Source of the DNA: Paenibacillus sonchi
Lineage (GTDB): Bacteria > Bacillota > Bacilli > Paenibacillales > Paenibacillaceae
Length of the DNA stretch: 64,000 bases
Direction of reading: 5' to 3'
Assembly: GCF_016772475.1 (NCBI RefSeq)
Contig: NZ_CP068595.1
Location: forward strand, 1,240,001-1,304,000
Shown here: one piece after another, positions 54,799 through 63,681 of the stretch
Numbering within the stretch: the stretch's first letter is position 1
How the letters are laid out: every line of letters begins with the position of its first letter
Notes under the pieces: generated by a model
Databases searched by the model: none
Seen by the model: only the letters and a program-made list of their open reading frames with translations
Told to the model about the DNA's origin: nothing
Translations under genes and position numbers: made by a program

Positions 54799-55912
54799 TT
54801 ATTCAGCTTCCGTCTTAATCTGGCTGCGCAAATATCCATCGATAAAAGCGTCCAGATCGCCGTCCATCACTGCCCCGACATTTCCGGTTTCCACGGAAGT
54901 ACGGTGATCCTTTACCATACTATAGGGATGGAATACATAGGAGCGGATCTGGCTGCCCCAGGCAATATCCGATTGCTCTCCTCGGATTTCATCAAGCTGC
55001 TGCTGCTGCTCCTGCAGCTTGCGCTCATACAGCTTGGAACGCAGCATCTTCATCGCCTGTTCCCGGTTCTTGATTTGCGACCGCTCATTCTGGCAGGTGA
55101 CCACCACGCCGGTAGGCAGGTGAGTGATACGCACCGCAGAGTCCGTTGTATTAATATGCTGACCGCCCGCGCCGCTGGCACGGTACGTATCAATCTTCAG
55201 GTCCTCCGTACGGATTTCCACCTCGACATCATCCGTAATCTCAGGCACCACATCGCAGGATACGAAGGAAGTATGCCGTCGGCCTGATGCATCAAACGGG
55301 GAGATACGCACCAGCCGGTGCACTCCTTTTTCCGCCTTCAGATAGCCATAGACATTGTAGCCTTTGATCAGCAGAGTAACACTCTTGATCCCGGCTTCGT
55401 CCCCCGGTAAATAATCCAGGACTTCTACCTTGAAGCCGCGTTTTTCCGCCCAGCGGGTGTACATGCGGAGCAGCATTTGCCCCCAGTCCTGGGACTCCGT
55501 TCCGCCAGCCCCGGGATGCAGCTCCAGAATCGCATTGAGCTTGTCATACGGCTGGTTGAGCAGCAGCTGCAGCTCGAATTCATCGACCTTGCCGCCTACG
55601 CTGCGGATGGTCTCGGCAACCTCTGCCGCCAGCTCCGCATCGCCTTCCTCATCCGCCAGCTCCACCATCATCGCTGCATCGTCATATTCCTGCTGCAGCT
55701 TCTCGTACTGATCCACGGATGATTTCACCGCATTCATCTCGGCAATTACACCTTGCGCTTTTTCGGGATCATCCCAGAACCCGGGTGCTGCCATCTTTTC
55801 TTCGAAGTTCGCGATCATTTCCTGCTTGAGATCTAAGTCAAAGAGACCCCCTAAGGTCAGTTAGTTTCTTGCCTATTTCACGCAGGTCCTGCTTAACATT
55901 AGCATCGATCAT
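54799..55912 (-). CDS. prfB: Peptide chain release factor 2 (programmed +1 frameshift)
   Basis: Releases completed proteins at UGA and UAA stops. The gene starts at ATG 55910-55912 and encodes [20 protein letters not shown] up to an in-frame TGA at 55838-55840; a +1 shift continues as [15 protein letters not shown] to the stop at 54799. The complete protein is about 370 residues. The stop-codon-recognition motif SPF ([15 protein letters not shown]) and catalytic GGQ ([13 protein letters not shown]) are intact. Annotation from the internal ATG at 55818 alone would miss the first 30 residues. A dispersed repeat and the secA terminator lie upstream. Confidence 0.96.
55838..55852 (-). promoter_or_regulatory. 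Programmed frameshift site of prfB
   Basis: On the minus strand AGGGGG (Shine-Dalgarno-like) is followed by TCTCTTTGAC, the CTT-TGA-C slip site of release factor 2. Low RF2 stalls at TGA and permits +1 slippage, giving autoregulation. Confidence 0.95.
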
Positions 55913-56032
55913 GTGGAGTCACTTCACCTTTCAAAATAAAATGATTGCGCCGGGGCGGCTTATTGGACATTGAACATATATTGATTGGTACGCCTGCACG
56001 AGGATGTTCTTCCAACACTCGTTTTCGGTGAT

Positions 56033-56178
56033 GGCCGTAACTGCGGGGAATGTTTGGACTTCCGGCCGCTGTTATGATTGAATTTCCTGATCTAAGCCGC
56101 TGGCCGCGGTAGAAATTCAACCATAAAGGCGGACGCGTTCGCTCCTCCAGTTCCAAACTTCCCCTCCGTTACTTCCAC
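56033..56178 (-). repeat. Dispersed hairpin (MITE-like) element, copy C
   Basis: The core matches copies A and B in the outer arms (GGGGAATGTTTGGACTTCC and GTTCCAAACTTCCCC), but the middle stem is TTATGATTGAATTTC with GAAATTCAACCATAA: a different sequence that still pairs. The terminal ATAAG motifs are not clear. It lies between secA and prfB. The rest of 55913-56032 shows nothing I can name. Confidence 0.75.
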
Positions 56179-56245
56179 CTGAATCCAGGTTTCAAGAACT
56201 ACATCTTCCGCTTCGCTCAGGAATCAATATAACTCCCAAAGCCCA

Positions 56246-56298
56246 AAAAAGCGGCCGGGCCGCAAACGGGAGTCCCCGGGCCCAGCCGCTTTTTATTG
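56246..56298 (-). terminator. Terminator of secA
   Basis: AAAAAGCGGC and GCCGCTTTTTT pair on the minus strand around a GC-rich inner part, followed by Ts. Confidence 0.85.
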
Positions 56299-56369
56299 TC
56301 ATTATAACCTTCGGACTCTGGAACAAGTCCCAAAGTGCAAAATCCCTAAACTCAACCGGCCTGCTGCGC

Positions 56370-58877
56370 TCAAGCGTTCTGGCCGTGGCAGTTCTTGTAC
56401 TTCTTGCCGCTGCCGCAAGGGCAAGGATCGTTGCGGCCAATCGCAGCCTGAACATGTACCGGCTGCTTCTCGGCAGGCTCGCCATTCGTGGTGATTTTGT
56501 TCTCTTCCACTACGGATTGACGTTCCTGGTTGGTTTCAATGTGCGCCTTCATAATATAGGTCGCAACTTCTTCCTGAATGGTGGCAGTCATGGCATTGAA
56601 CATTTCAAAGCCTTCAAATTGATATTCGCGAAGCGGGTCAGTACCGCCATACGCACGCAGGTGAATCCCTTGACGAAGCTGATCCATCGCATCAATATGA
56701 TCCATCCATTTGCTGTCTACGGAGCGGAGCACGATAACCTTCTCGAATTCACGCACCAGCTCAGAGCCAAGGCGTTCTTCACGGGCTGCGTATTTCTCCA
56801 GCACAAGGTTAAAGATGTATTCGATGAGCTCCTCAACTTCCTTGCCCCACAGATCGTCGCGGGTCAACTGGCCTTCCTCCAAAAGCTTGCTGTTCACATA
56901 ATCAGCAACCTCCTGCAGCTCCCAGTTCTCCGGAATATCGTCACTGCAATGGGCATTAACGATACGGTCAATAACCGGCTTGATCATTTCAACCACAATA
57001 TCTTTAATATTGTCAGACTCCAGAATCTCGCGGCGCTGCTTGTAGATAATCTCACGCTGCTGATTCATGACGTCATCATATTGAAGGACGACTTTACGGA
57101 TGTCGAAGTTGTTGCCTTCGACACGTTTTTGGGCGGATTCTACAGCGCGCGTAATCATGCGGCTCTCAATGGGCTGATCCTCTTCAAAACCAAGACGGTC
57201 CATCATGTTCAGCACGTTATCTGCACCAAAACGCTTCATCAGTTCGTCGCCGAGCGACAGGTAGAACTGGGTGGAACCCGGGTCGCCTTGACGTCCCGCG
57301 CGTCCGCGCAGCTGGTTATCAATCCGGCGCGATTCATGGCGTTCTGTACCAATAATATGCAGACCGCCCAGATCCGTCACACCTTCACCCAATACGATAT
57401 CCGTACCGCGTCCCGCCATATTCGTAGCAATGGTTACTGTTCCCGGCTGGCCGGCATGCGAGATAATCTCCGCTTCCGCCGCATGATGCTTCGCATTCAG
57501 CACCTGGTGTCTGACACCTTTGCGTTTCAGCATCTCGGATACACGTTCCGAATTTTCAATGGATACCGTACCTACCAGTACAGGCTGATTCTTTTTGTGG
57601 CGCTCCACAATTTCCTCTACAACCGCGTTAAACTTGCCGTTTTCGCTTTTGTACACAACGTCCGGCATATCCACACGCTGGTTCGGCTTATTGGTTGGCA
57701 CCTGCAGGACTTCCAGACCATAGATCTTCTTGAACTCTTCTTCTTCGGTCTTCGCGGTACCCGTCATGCCGCCCAGCTTGCGGTACATCCGGAAGTAGTT
57801 CTGGAATGTAATCGTGGCCAGGGTCATGCTCTCATTCTGCACCTGAATTTCTTCCTTGGCTTCGATCGCCTGGTGCAATCCATCACTGTAGCGGCGCCCA
57901 GCCATCAACCGTCCGGTAAATTCATCGACAATAACAACCTCGTCCTCATTCACTACATAGTCAACGTCGCGGCGCATAATGACGTTCGCCTTGAGCGCTT
58001 GAACAATGTGATGATTCAGGGTTACATTGCTGTGATCGTACAGATTTTCAACGCCAAAAGCGCGTTCTGCCGTAGCCACACCCTTTTCAGTCAAAGCTAC
58101 GGATTTCACCTTAATATCAACCGTATAATCTTCTTCAGCAGTAAGTCTCTTCACGAAACGGTCTGCTGCATAGTACAGCTCCGTGGATTTCTCGGCTTGC
58201 CCGGAGATAATAAGAGGAGTCCGCGCTTCATCAATCAGAATAGAGTCAACTTCATCAATAATACAGAAATAGAGCGGACGCTGAACCATTTGCTCCTTAT
58301 AGAGCACCATGTTGTCGCGCAGGTAGTCAAAACCGAATTCATTATTAGTGCCATACGTAATATCGCAGGCATAAGCTTCTTGTTTATCAGCATGGTCCAT
58401 GCCGTTCAGGTTCACCCCAACCGTCATGCCCAGGAAGTTATAGATTTGTCCCATCTGCGCGCTGTCGCGCTGAGCCAGATAGTCATTGACCGTTACGACA
58501 TGCACACCTTTGCCAAGCAATGCGTTCAGGTAGACTGGCAGAGTACCTACCAGCGTCTTGCCTTCACCTGTCTTCATCTCGGAGATCCGGCCTTCATGCA
58601 GCGCCATGCCTCCAACCAATTGAACGTCAAAATGCCGCATGCCCAGCGTCCGTTTGGAAGCTTCGCGTACGGTTGCAAATGCCTCGGGAAGAAGTTCTTC
58701 CAAGGTTTCGCCCTTCTCAATCCGGGCACGGAATTCAGCAGTCTTGGCTCTCAATTCTTCATCGGAAAGCGATACAAAATCGGGCTCCAACCCATTAATT
58801 ACATCGACCGTCTTCATCAGACGTTTGACATCACGTTCGTTGGTGTCGCCGAATATTTTTTTTACAAGTCCTAGCAT
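56370..58877 (-). CDS. secA: Preprotein translocase ATPase SecA
   Basis: Motor that pushes unfolded proteins through SecYEG. 835 residues, full length. Nucleotide-binding domain 1 with [20 protein letters not shown] (Walker A) and [19 protein letters not shown] (Walker B), preprotein cross-linking domain, NBD2 with [16 protein letters not shown] and [13 protein letters not shown], and the C-terminal zinc/SecB-type motif [16 protein letters not shown]. The ATG follows AAAGGGG. A promoter is at 58975-59003 and a terminator at 56246. hpf is the next gene upstream, as in Bacillus. Confidence 0.98.
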   Translation of the reverse strand: MLGLVKKIFGDTNERDVKRLMKTVDVINGLEPDFVSLSDEELRAKTAEFRARIEKGETLEELLPEAFATVREASKRTLGMRHFDVQLVGGMALHEGRISEMKTGEGKTLVGTLPVYLNALLGKGVHVVTVNDYLAQRDSAQMGQIYNFLGMTVGVNLNGMDHADKQEAYACDITYGTNNEFGFDYLRDNMVLYKEQMVQRPLYFCIIDEVDSILIDEARTPLIISGQAEKSTELYYAADRFVKRLTAEEDYTVDIKVKSVALTEKGVATAERAFGVENLYDHSNVTLNHHIVQALKANVIMRRDVDYVVNEDEVVIVDEFTGRLMAGRRYSDGLHQAIEAKEEIQVQNESMTLATITFQNYFRMYRKLGGMTGTAKTEEEEFKKIYGLEVLQVPTNKPNQRVDMPDVVYKSENGKFNAVVEEIVERHKKNQPVLVGTVSIENSERVSEMLKRKGVRHQVLNAKHHAAEAEIISHAGQPGTVTIATNMAGRGTDIVLGEGVTDLGGLHIIGTERHESRRIDNQLRGRAGRQGDPGSTQFYLSLGDELMKRFGADNVLNMMDRLGFEEDQPIESRMITRAVESAQKRVEGNNFDIRKVVLQYDDVMNQQREIIYKQRREILESDNIKDIVVEMIKPVIDRIVNAHCSDDIPENWELQEVADYVNSKLLEEGQLTRDDLWGKEVEELIEYIFNLVLEKYAAREERLGSELVREFEKVIVLRSVDSKWMDHIDAMDQLRQGIHLRAYGGTDPLREYQFEGFEMFNAMTATIQEEVATYIMKAHIETNQERQSVVEENKITTNGEPAEKQPVHVQAAIGRNDPCPCGSGKKYKNCHGQNA

Positions 58878-58974
58878 GGTTAACCCCTTTCATGCAACAC
58901 AGATGGTGGAACCGAGCCCATCCTCACTAAATATTGAAAGGGCCATATAAGATTTCGATTCCGCTGCTTCATAA

Positions 58975-59003
58975 ATTGTAACAGTTTGTAAGACAAGCCG
59001 CAA
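58975..59003 (-). promoter_or_regulatory. Promoter of secA
   Basis: TTGCGG (-35, 58998-59003) and TACAAT (-10, 58975-58980) with a 17-bp spacer on the minus strand, about 100 bp before the secA start. Confidence 0.6.
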
Positions 59004-59091
59004 TACAAGCAGCTCCAACCTTATTTTTCAAGTGAGCCCTCTTCAGCCAAAGTGCCGCTAAATTGTCATACTCACATCATATATATACGAA

Positions 59092-59124
59092 CAAGAGCCC
59101 TATTCGCTTAAGGCGAATAGGGGC
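59092..59124 (-). terminator. Terminator between hpf and secA
   Basis: GAGCCCTATTCGC and GCGAATAGGGGCTC pair almost perfectly around TTAAG; lies 70 bp past the hpf stop. Confidence 0.8.
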
Positions 59125-59196
59125 TCGGTTAATTTTCTGCGTGAGTTTGAAGCAAACCGCCTATCCCAAGTCCCGGCCGGGCTTCATGCACCAGAC

Positions 59197-59748
59197 CTAG
59201 TCTTGTTCAATCAGACCATATTTGCCGTCATTGCGTTTGTAAACAACGCTGACTTCAGAAGTGTCGATGTTGGAAAACACGAAGAAATTATGTCCAACCA
59301 TGTTCATTTGCAGGATCGCTTCTTCTACGTCCATCGGCTTCAAGGTGAAGCGCTTGTTCCGCACAACCTCCAAATCATCGTAATCCTGTTCCTCCACAGC
59401 AACGCTGCTTGGTGCGCCTTCCACAAAGAGTGTTTTCAGGCTTCCTTCCTGGCGGAATTTACGATTAAGCTTGGTCTTGTGCTTGCGGATTTGGCGTTCC
59501 AGCTTGTCCACCACGGCATCGATGGATGCGTACATATCGTCGCTGCGGTCTTCCGCACGAAGCGTTACACCTGCCAGCGGGATTGTTACTTCCACCGTAT
59601 GAAGGCCGCGAACGACGCCAAGCGTCACATATCCTTCTGAGGTAGGGGGTGCATCGAAATACTTCTCAAGTCTGCTGAGCTTCTTATCAACATAATCTCT
59701 CAAAGCGTCGGTCACTTCAATTTGTTGACCTCGAATGCTGAATTGCAT
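59197..59748 (-). CDS. hpf: Long-form ribosome hibernation-promoting factor
   Basis: Binds the 30S subunit and pairs ribosomes into inactive 100S dimers in stationary phase. 183 residues, the long form: N-terminal S30AE domain (about 1-105, FSIRGQQIEVTDALRDYVDK) and a C-terminal dimerisation domain (about 125-180, KRFTLKPMDVEEAILQMNMV). ATG 59748 is preferred over the GTG two codons upstream because GGAGG lies 7 nt before it. Promoter at 59776-59804. Confidence 0.96.
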   Translation of the reverse strand: MQFSIRGQQIEVTDALRDYVDKKLSRLEKYFDAPPTSEGYVTLGVVRGLHTVEVTIPLAGVTLRAEDRSDDMYASIDAVVDKLERQIRKHKTKLNRKFRQEGSLKTLFVEGAPSSVAVEEQDYDDLEVVRNKRFTLKPMDVEEAILQMNMVGHNFFVFSNIDTSEVSVVYKRNDGKYGLIEQD

Positions 59749-59775
59749 GGGCACTCCTCCTTTGTTTACATAGCC

Positions 59776-59804
59776 ATTATACCAAATTGTCAGGGCTAAG
59801 TAAA
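59776..59804 (-). promoter_or_regulatory. Promoter of hpf
   Basis: TTTACT (-35, 59799-59804) and TATAAT (-10, 59776-59781), 17-bp spacer, minus strand, 28 bp before the start codon. Confidence 0.55.
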
Positions 59805-59924
59805 AAACAAATCATGACAGCCTTTACATTCACCTAACAAAAGGTGTAACTGTATACCGGAGCAGAAGAAACGGATGTTTCTGCCCGCAAGTAGAAACGG
59901 CTACGCCGTCCTTATTAGGACGGT

Positions 59925-59986
59925 ACCCGTTTCAGCGAGAAATAGAAGGATAATTTATAGCGTGAAACATATAAATTCTTATATTT
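59925..59986. repeat. Dispersed AGCGGGAAA-type repeat, copy 2
   Basis: Blocks TTCAGCGAGAAATAGAAGG, TTTATAGCGTGAAAC and ATATAAATTCTTATATTT match 35048-35110. It lies directly past the terminator of the SLH gene. The rest of the gap from 59805 holds a small GC-rich inverted segment around GGCTACGCCGTCC but no gene. Confidence 0.65.
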
Positions 59987-60026
59987 AAAAAAATCCGGAA
60001 AGAGCTGCAAGCAGCCCCTTCCGGAC
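59987..60026 (-). terminator. Terminator of the SLH protein gene
   Basis: TCCGGAAGGGGCTGC pairs with GCAGCTCTTTCCGGA on the minus strand and runs into seven Ts. Confidence 0.88.
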
Positions 60027-60101
60027 ATAAGTTCAAGCTATTTAACTTTACTGCCAAAAAGTGTTGGGCTTCAAGTCTTCTCTCCAAGCATAATTAGAAA
60101 A

Positions 60102-61541
60102 TTATTTCGTATGAATCCGTATGACTTCAACAGAGGACCATGTAGTGCCATGTCCGCTAACCAAGTAAACCTTGTAGCCGGTAGCCGCTGTAAGGCCGCT
60201 TAGTGTATGAGTGTGACCTACACCAGGCTTCGCGGAAATGGTGCCTTTTAATGCAGAGGACAGCAGTGTCCCGGCACTATCCTTGCCTTCTGCCACTTGA
60301 GTGGCTGTAGGGGCTGCCGCATTATCCTTCAGCACAACATATCTGACCTCTTGAGCTGTTCCGCCTGCTGTGCCGTATTTGACATACACATCAGCCGTCA
60401 CAGTACCGATATTCCCTGGCTGTGCCACAACAATGGCATTCGCACCAGCCGGTGCGGTTTTCAACCGGACAGTGGCTACAGAAGACCAGTTGCCGTAGCT
60501 GTCTGCAACCGTGACATAAGTAGCGTATTCCGTATCAGCCTTTAGTCCATACACCGTGAAGGACACGGTAGTGCCTGCTGTAGTCGCTTTGGTTCCATGA
60601 TGAATGCCTGCCGTTCCGGCAGCAATTTGTCCATTCTTCACCTGCTGCGCACTCGGAGCATTTACGTTGATGGCATATGGCGCAACTACGTAATACACAG
60701 CACCCGTTACATTAGGCGTCAAGTAGACGTCTGCAGTCACAGAGCCAACATGTCCATACGCAGCGTTGGTTACTGTCGGTGTAGTGACACCGCCACCGCC
60801 GCCGCCGCCGGAACCGCCACCAGATCCTCCACCCGGAGCCTTGGTTGGTGCCGGTGTTGGGCTAGTTGTCGGAGCCGGTGAAGTTGTTGGCTTAGGAGTA
60901 GGAGTTGGAGCTGGGGTTACCCCAGGAGTCGCAGGCTTTTGAGCCACCGAATTACTGATAATGCCAACGGCCTCTGCCCGCGTTAATGCCCTCTTGGGAC
61001 CGAAAGTCCCATCCGGATAACCTTTGATGACTTTCTTGTCGGCGGCTGCCGCAATAGCCCCACGGCTCCAGGCCGCAAACTGGCTGCTGTCCTTAAACTT
61101 GGCTGTAGACGCCTTAGTGTTCAGCTTCAAAATCTTGGCCGCAATAACAGCAGCCTCTTGCCGTGTAAGCGAAGCGTTGGGACGGAAGGTATTGTTCTCA
61201 TACCCGCCGATGTATCCGGCTTTTACCGCTTTGGCAACTTCACTGTAATACCAGTTCGATTTCTTGAGGTCCTTGAAGCTGATTGTTGCCGTATCGGTAT
61301 AACCGAACAGGCGGTTAACCAAAGCCACATACTCTGCACGTGTAATGGCTTTATTGGGTTTGACCGTACCGTCCTGGTACCCTCCCAGATAACCTTTATT
61401 CAGCCAGTCCTGCAATTGCTTTTGTGCCCAGTGCCCTTGAATATCCTTGGGTACCGGCGCGGCTGATACACTGCCGAGTGAACCTAACAGCATGCTGATC
61501 CCCAGCAGTCCGGTCACAAGACCACGCCACTTCTTTTTCAT
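60102..61541 (-). CDS. S-layer-homology (SLH) domain surface protein
   Basis: 479 residues, surface-anchored. Signal peptide MKKKWRGLVTGLLGISMLLG to VSAAPV. Three SLH domains follow, with HWAQKQLQDWLNKGYLGGYQ, NWYYSEVAKAVKAGYIGGYE and AWSRGAIAAAADKKVIKGYP, each ending in an R-A/Q-E motif (TRAEYV, TRQEAA, TRAEAV); they bind pyruvylated wall polymers. A Pro-Thr linker and a glycine run (GGGSGGGSGGGGGGGV) lead to two fibronectin-III-like modules (GSVTADVYLTPNVTG and GTVTADVYVKYGTAG), ending in IRIHTK. ATG 61541 is chosen; the ATG at 61553 touches AGGAGG. A decayed copy of its 5' end lies at 62728-62895. Ligand of the C-terminal modules unknown. Confidence 0.9.
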   Translation of the reverse strand: MKKKWRGLVTGLLGISMLLGSLGSVSAAPVPKDIQGHWAQKQLQDWLNKGYLGGYQDGTVKPNKAITRAEYVALVNRLFGYTDTATISFKDLKKSNWYYSEVAKAVKAGYIGGYENNTFRPNASLTRQEAAVIAAKILKLNTKASTAKFKDSSQFAAWSRGAIAAAADKKVIKGYPDGTFGPKRALTRAEAVGIISNSVAQKPATPGVTPAPTPTPKPTTSPAPTTSPTPAPTKAPGGGSGGGSGGGGGGGVTTPTVTNAAYGHVGSVTADVYLTPNVTGAVYYVVAPYAINVNAPSAQQVKNGQIAAGTAGIHHGTKATTAGTTVSFTVYGLKADTEYATYVTVADSYGNWSSVATVRLKTAPAGANAIVVAQPGNIGTVTADVYVKYGTAGGTAQEVRYVVLKDNAAAPTATQVAEGKDSAGTLLSSALKGTISAKPGVGHTHTLSGLTAATGYKVYLVSGHGTTWSSVEVIRIHTK

Positions 61542-61819
61542 TTTGCTGTTCATCCTCCTAGAGTAAAGTGTATTGTGCGTCGAGGCAAGACAAAAAGCTC
61601 AACGTATTCTTTTACCCGGATAATGTGAAAAAGTTGCGATTCATGAAAAAAATTATAAAAATACAAAAAATAAACAATGAATCTTCCTAAAGATCAGACA
61701 ATTCCCATAAAACATATACCTCTTAATCCAGTTTGTTCCATTGCCGATATATATCTATAGGGTTACAGAATCTGTACTCTCTTCTTATTCGTCCAAAAAT
61801 ATTCAGGAGGTATAACCTT

Positions 61820-62692
61820 ATGAGAATTACGCCTCAAATCCCGTACCAGACCCTTACTAACAGTACTCCGCGGCTTGATACAGCAGCCCAAAAATCCGGT
61901 GCTCAGTGGCACAAAGCCGATTCGTCCGGTGTCATTACCTATGACCAGGTCGAAATCAGTGAAACAGGCCGGCAGCTGGCAGCTGATGCCATTCAGTCAC
62001 ATCCAGCAAAATATTATGGAACAGCAGAAATCAACGAAGCTCTGACCCACGCCCTGGAAGGAGAGCCGGCAGAAGTTGTTGATGCTGTATACGGCATTAT
62101 AGAATCCAACTTTATCGTAGATGGAAACGTAAATGACGAGGAGAAACGGAAAGCACTGCTCGAAATGGGACTTTCACAGTCCAAATATATTGCAAAAAAT
62201 TATATGGAAGGTGAGCAGGCGGACAAGTTCCTAAAGACAATGAATACAATTGCAGCTGTCGCTTCTACCCGGTCTACCGATCCGGTAACAGGTGACATCA
62301 GTTATAAATTGCCGTCAAGCCGTCCGGTAGGTGCTCCCGAGGATTATATAAATCCTTCCGAATTAATGAAACAAACTGACCCGGAAACGTACAGCCGATT
62401 TAAGAACGACATTTCCCTCGGAGGCAATGGACTGGATATACTTCTTGATTTCGTGAAAAAGGTTCCCCAGCATCCGGAGTGGACAGATACATTCAAGGAA
62501 CAAACTGCGCAGAATGATCAACTACTAAACAATACACATATTCAGAACCGGTTCGACACTGCAGACACCAGCTCTGCTGCGGCATTTTTGGAGAGCATGC
62601 AAAGTATTTTGGCTGATTCATCTCTGAAGGATGATGCTTATCTTCAAAATATGCATGGATTCTATAAAACCCTCGGCATCGTTAAATCATGA
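61820..62692 (+). CDS. Unknown protein of 290 residues
   Basis: Starts at ATG 61820 with AGGAGG 9 nt upstream; the frame extends upstream to 61733 but that part is AT-rich and lies before the binding site. No signal peptide or TM segment. It reads MRITPQIPYQTLTN, then a hydrophilic, mostly helical protein with blocks YYGTAEINEALTHALEGEPA, NFIVDGNVNDEEKRKALLEM and GNGLDILLDFVKKVPQHPEW. The motif VEISETGRQLAADA, which includes an 'IS.tgr' phrase, resembles sequences in Bacillales proteins tied to flagellar or surface functions, but I cannot name a family. It is the only plus-strand gene in the last 20 kb and is flanked by the SLH gene and its remnant. Confidence 0.7.
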   Translation: MRITPQIPYQTLTNSTPRLDTAAQKSGAQWHKADSSGVITYDQVEISETGRQLAADAIQSHPAKYYGTAEINEALTHALEGEPAEVVDAVYGIIESNFIVDGNVNDEEKRKALLEMGLSQSKYIAKNYMEGEQADKFLKTMNTIAAVASTRSTDPVTGDISYKLPSSRPVGAPEDYINPSELMKQTDPETYSRFKNDISLGGNGLDILLDFVKKVPQHPEWTDTFKEQTAQNDQLLNNTHIQNRFDTADTSSAAAFLESMQSILADSSLKDDAYLQNMHGFYKTLGIVKS

Positions 62693-62727
62693 GATGGGAG
62701 AAACGACAAGCGGAAAATTAAATACAT

Positions 62728-62895
62728 CCTTGCCAAAAGTCTTATTCAGCCACCCCTGCAACTGTTGTCTCTGCGCCCAGTGTCCCTGAATATCCTTGGG
62801 CACCGGGGTGCAGAGACACTGTCCACAGACCCGAACAGCATGCTCGCCTCCAGTATTCCTGTCATTATTCCACGCTATTTCTTTGTCATTCTGTT
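62728..62895 (-). pseudogene. Decayed partial copy of the SLH gene 5' end
   Basis: On the minus strand it reads like the start of the SLH gene: MTKK-stop-RGIMTGILEASMLFGS, then after a frameshift PVPKDIQGHWAQRQQLQGWL. Compared with 61541-61390 it has an internal TAG and a one-base shift, and breaks off after the first half of SLH domain 1. The upstream flank (62960-63050) is also similar to the SLH promoter region, so a local duplication including promoter and signal peptide decayed here. The remainder of 62896-63137 shows no gene. Confidence 0.7.
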
Positions 62896-63137
62896 CTTAT
62901 TCTTCCTGAGTGTTTGATGGGCATAGGCATGCTGCATCACTCCAGAGCACCTATCCCCTTCAAAAGCCATACGACTAAGCAAAAAGAAAGTACGCCGAGG
63001 CAAAATAGAACGCCCAACGTTTCATTACCCAAATATTAGGACTTTTTAACGTTTTCCCGTAAAATAATTTTACACAATGACTAATTTTAGTTTAAATTGG
63101 CCACATTTGAGTTGACTTTTTGTAAAAAAGCCATAAA

Positions 63138-63168
63138 AAAGACCCTGGAGAAAATCTCCAGGATCTAT
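63138..63168 (-). terminator. Terminator of the cold-shock gene
   Basis: CCTGGAGA and TCTCCAGG pair around a 4-nt loop, with a T-run on the minus strand. Confidence 0.85.
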
Positions 63169-63228
63169 GCTAGCGTTGTCTCAATTGCTAACCATCTACC
63201 ATATATGTAGGTCGGCTGCGCCGGATGA

Positions 63229-63426
63229 TTATAATTTGATGACGTTAGCTGCTTGTGGTCCGCGTGCACCTTCAACGATGTCGAACTCTACGGATTGGCC
63301 TTCATCCAATGTTTTGAAACCATCAGTTTGAATCGCGGAGAAGTGTACGAATACGTCGCCACCGTCGGCAGTTTCGATGAAACCATAACCTTTTTCTGCG
63401 TTAAACCATTTTACTTTACCTTCCAT
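63229..63426 (-). CDS. cspB: Cold-shock protein (CspB-like)
   Basis: 65-residue single cold-shock domain that binds single-stranded RNA/DNA and keeps mRNA unfolded. RNP-1 KGYGFIE and RNP-2 VFVHFSAI are intact, and [18 protein letters not shown] is typical of Bacillales CspA/B/C/D proteins. GAAGGGAATG lies 10 or more nt upstream of the ATG. Single gene with its own terminator; the exact paralogue name is a guess. Confidence 0.95.
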   Translation of the reverse strand: MEGKVKWFNAEKGYGFIETADGGDVFVHFSAIQTDGFKTLDEGQSVEFDIVEGARGPQAANVIKL

Positions 63427-63681
63427 TGATTAAACATTCCCTTCGTCATCAGATGAACGTGAGTCTTGCTCACAACTCGACTATACCACCGCTGCTTCTC
63501 CATTGTCAATTGGAAAAGAAAATGTTTACTTTCAATAAATTACCACCTAAATATTAACTTATTTTTTTCAACATTATTCTACAAAAGACCTTATCAAAAG
63601 ACCGTGTGGGTTGTCGTTTAAGAGTGTTTAACCAGAAGGATTGCTTATGAAACATAAAAATATTAATCCATAGAATTTCAA

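Noticed and set aside
54799..55818. prfB as a simple 339-codon gene
   Set aside because: The conserved leader with AGGGGG and CTT-TGA-C shows the gene begins at 55912 and uses a +1 shift.
56385..58874. 829-codon open frame antisense to secA
   Set aside because: No ribosome binding site, no recognisable domains; it mirrors the secA codon structure exactly and secA is unambiguous.
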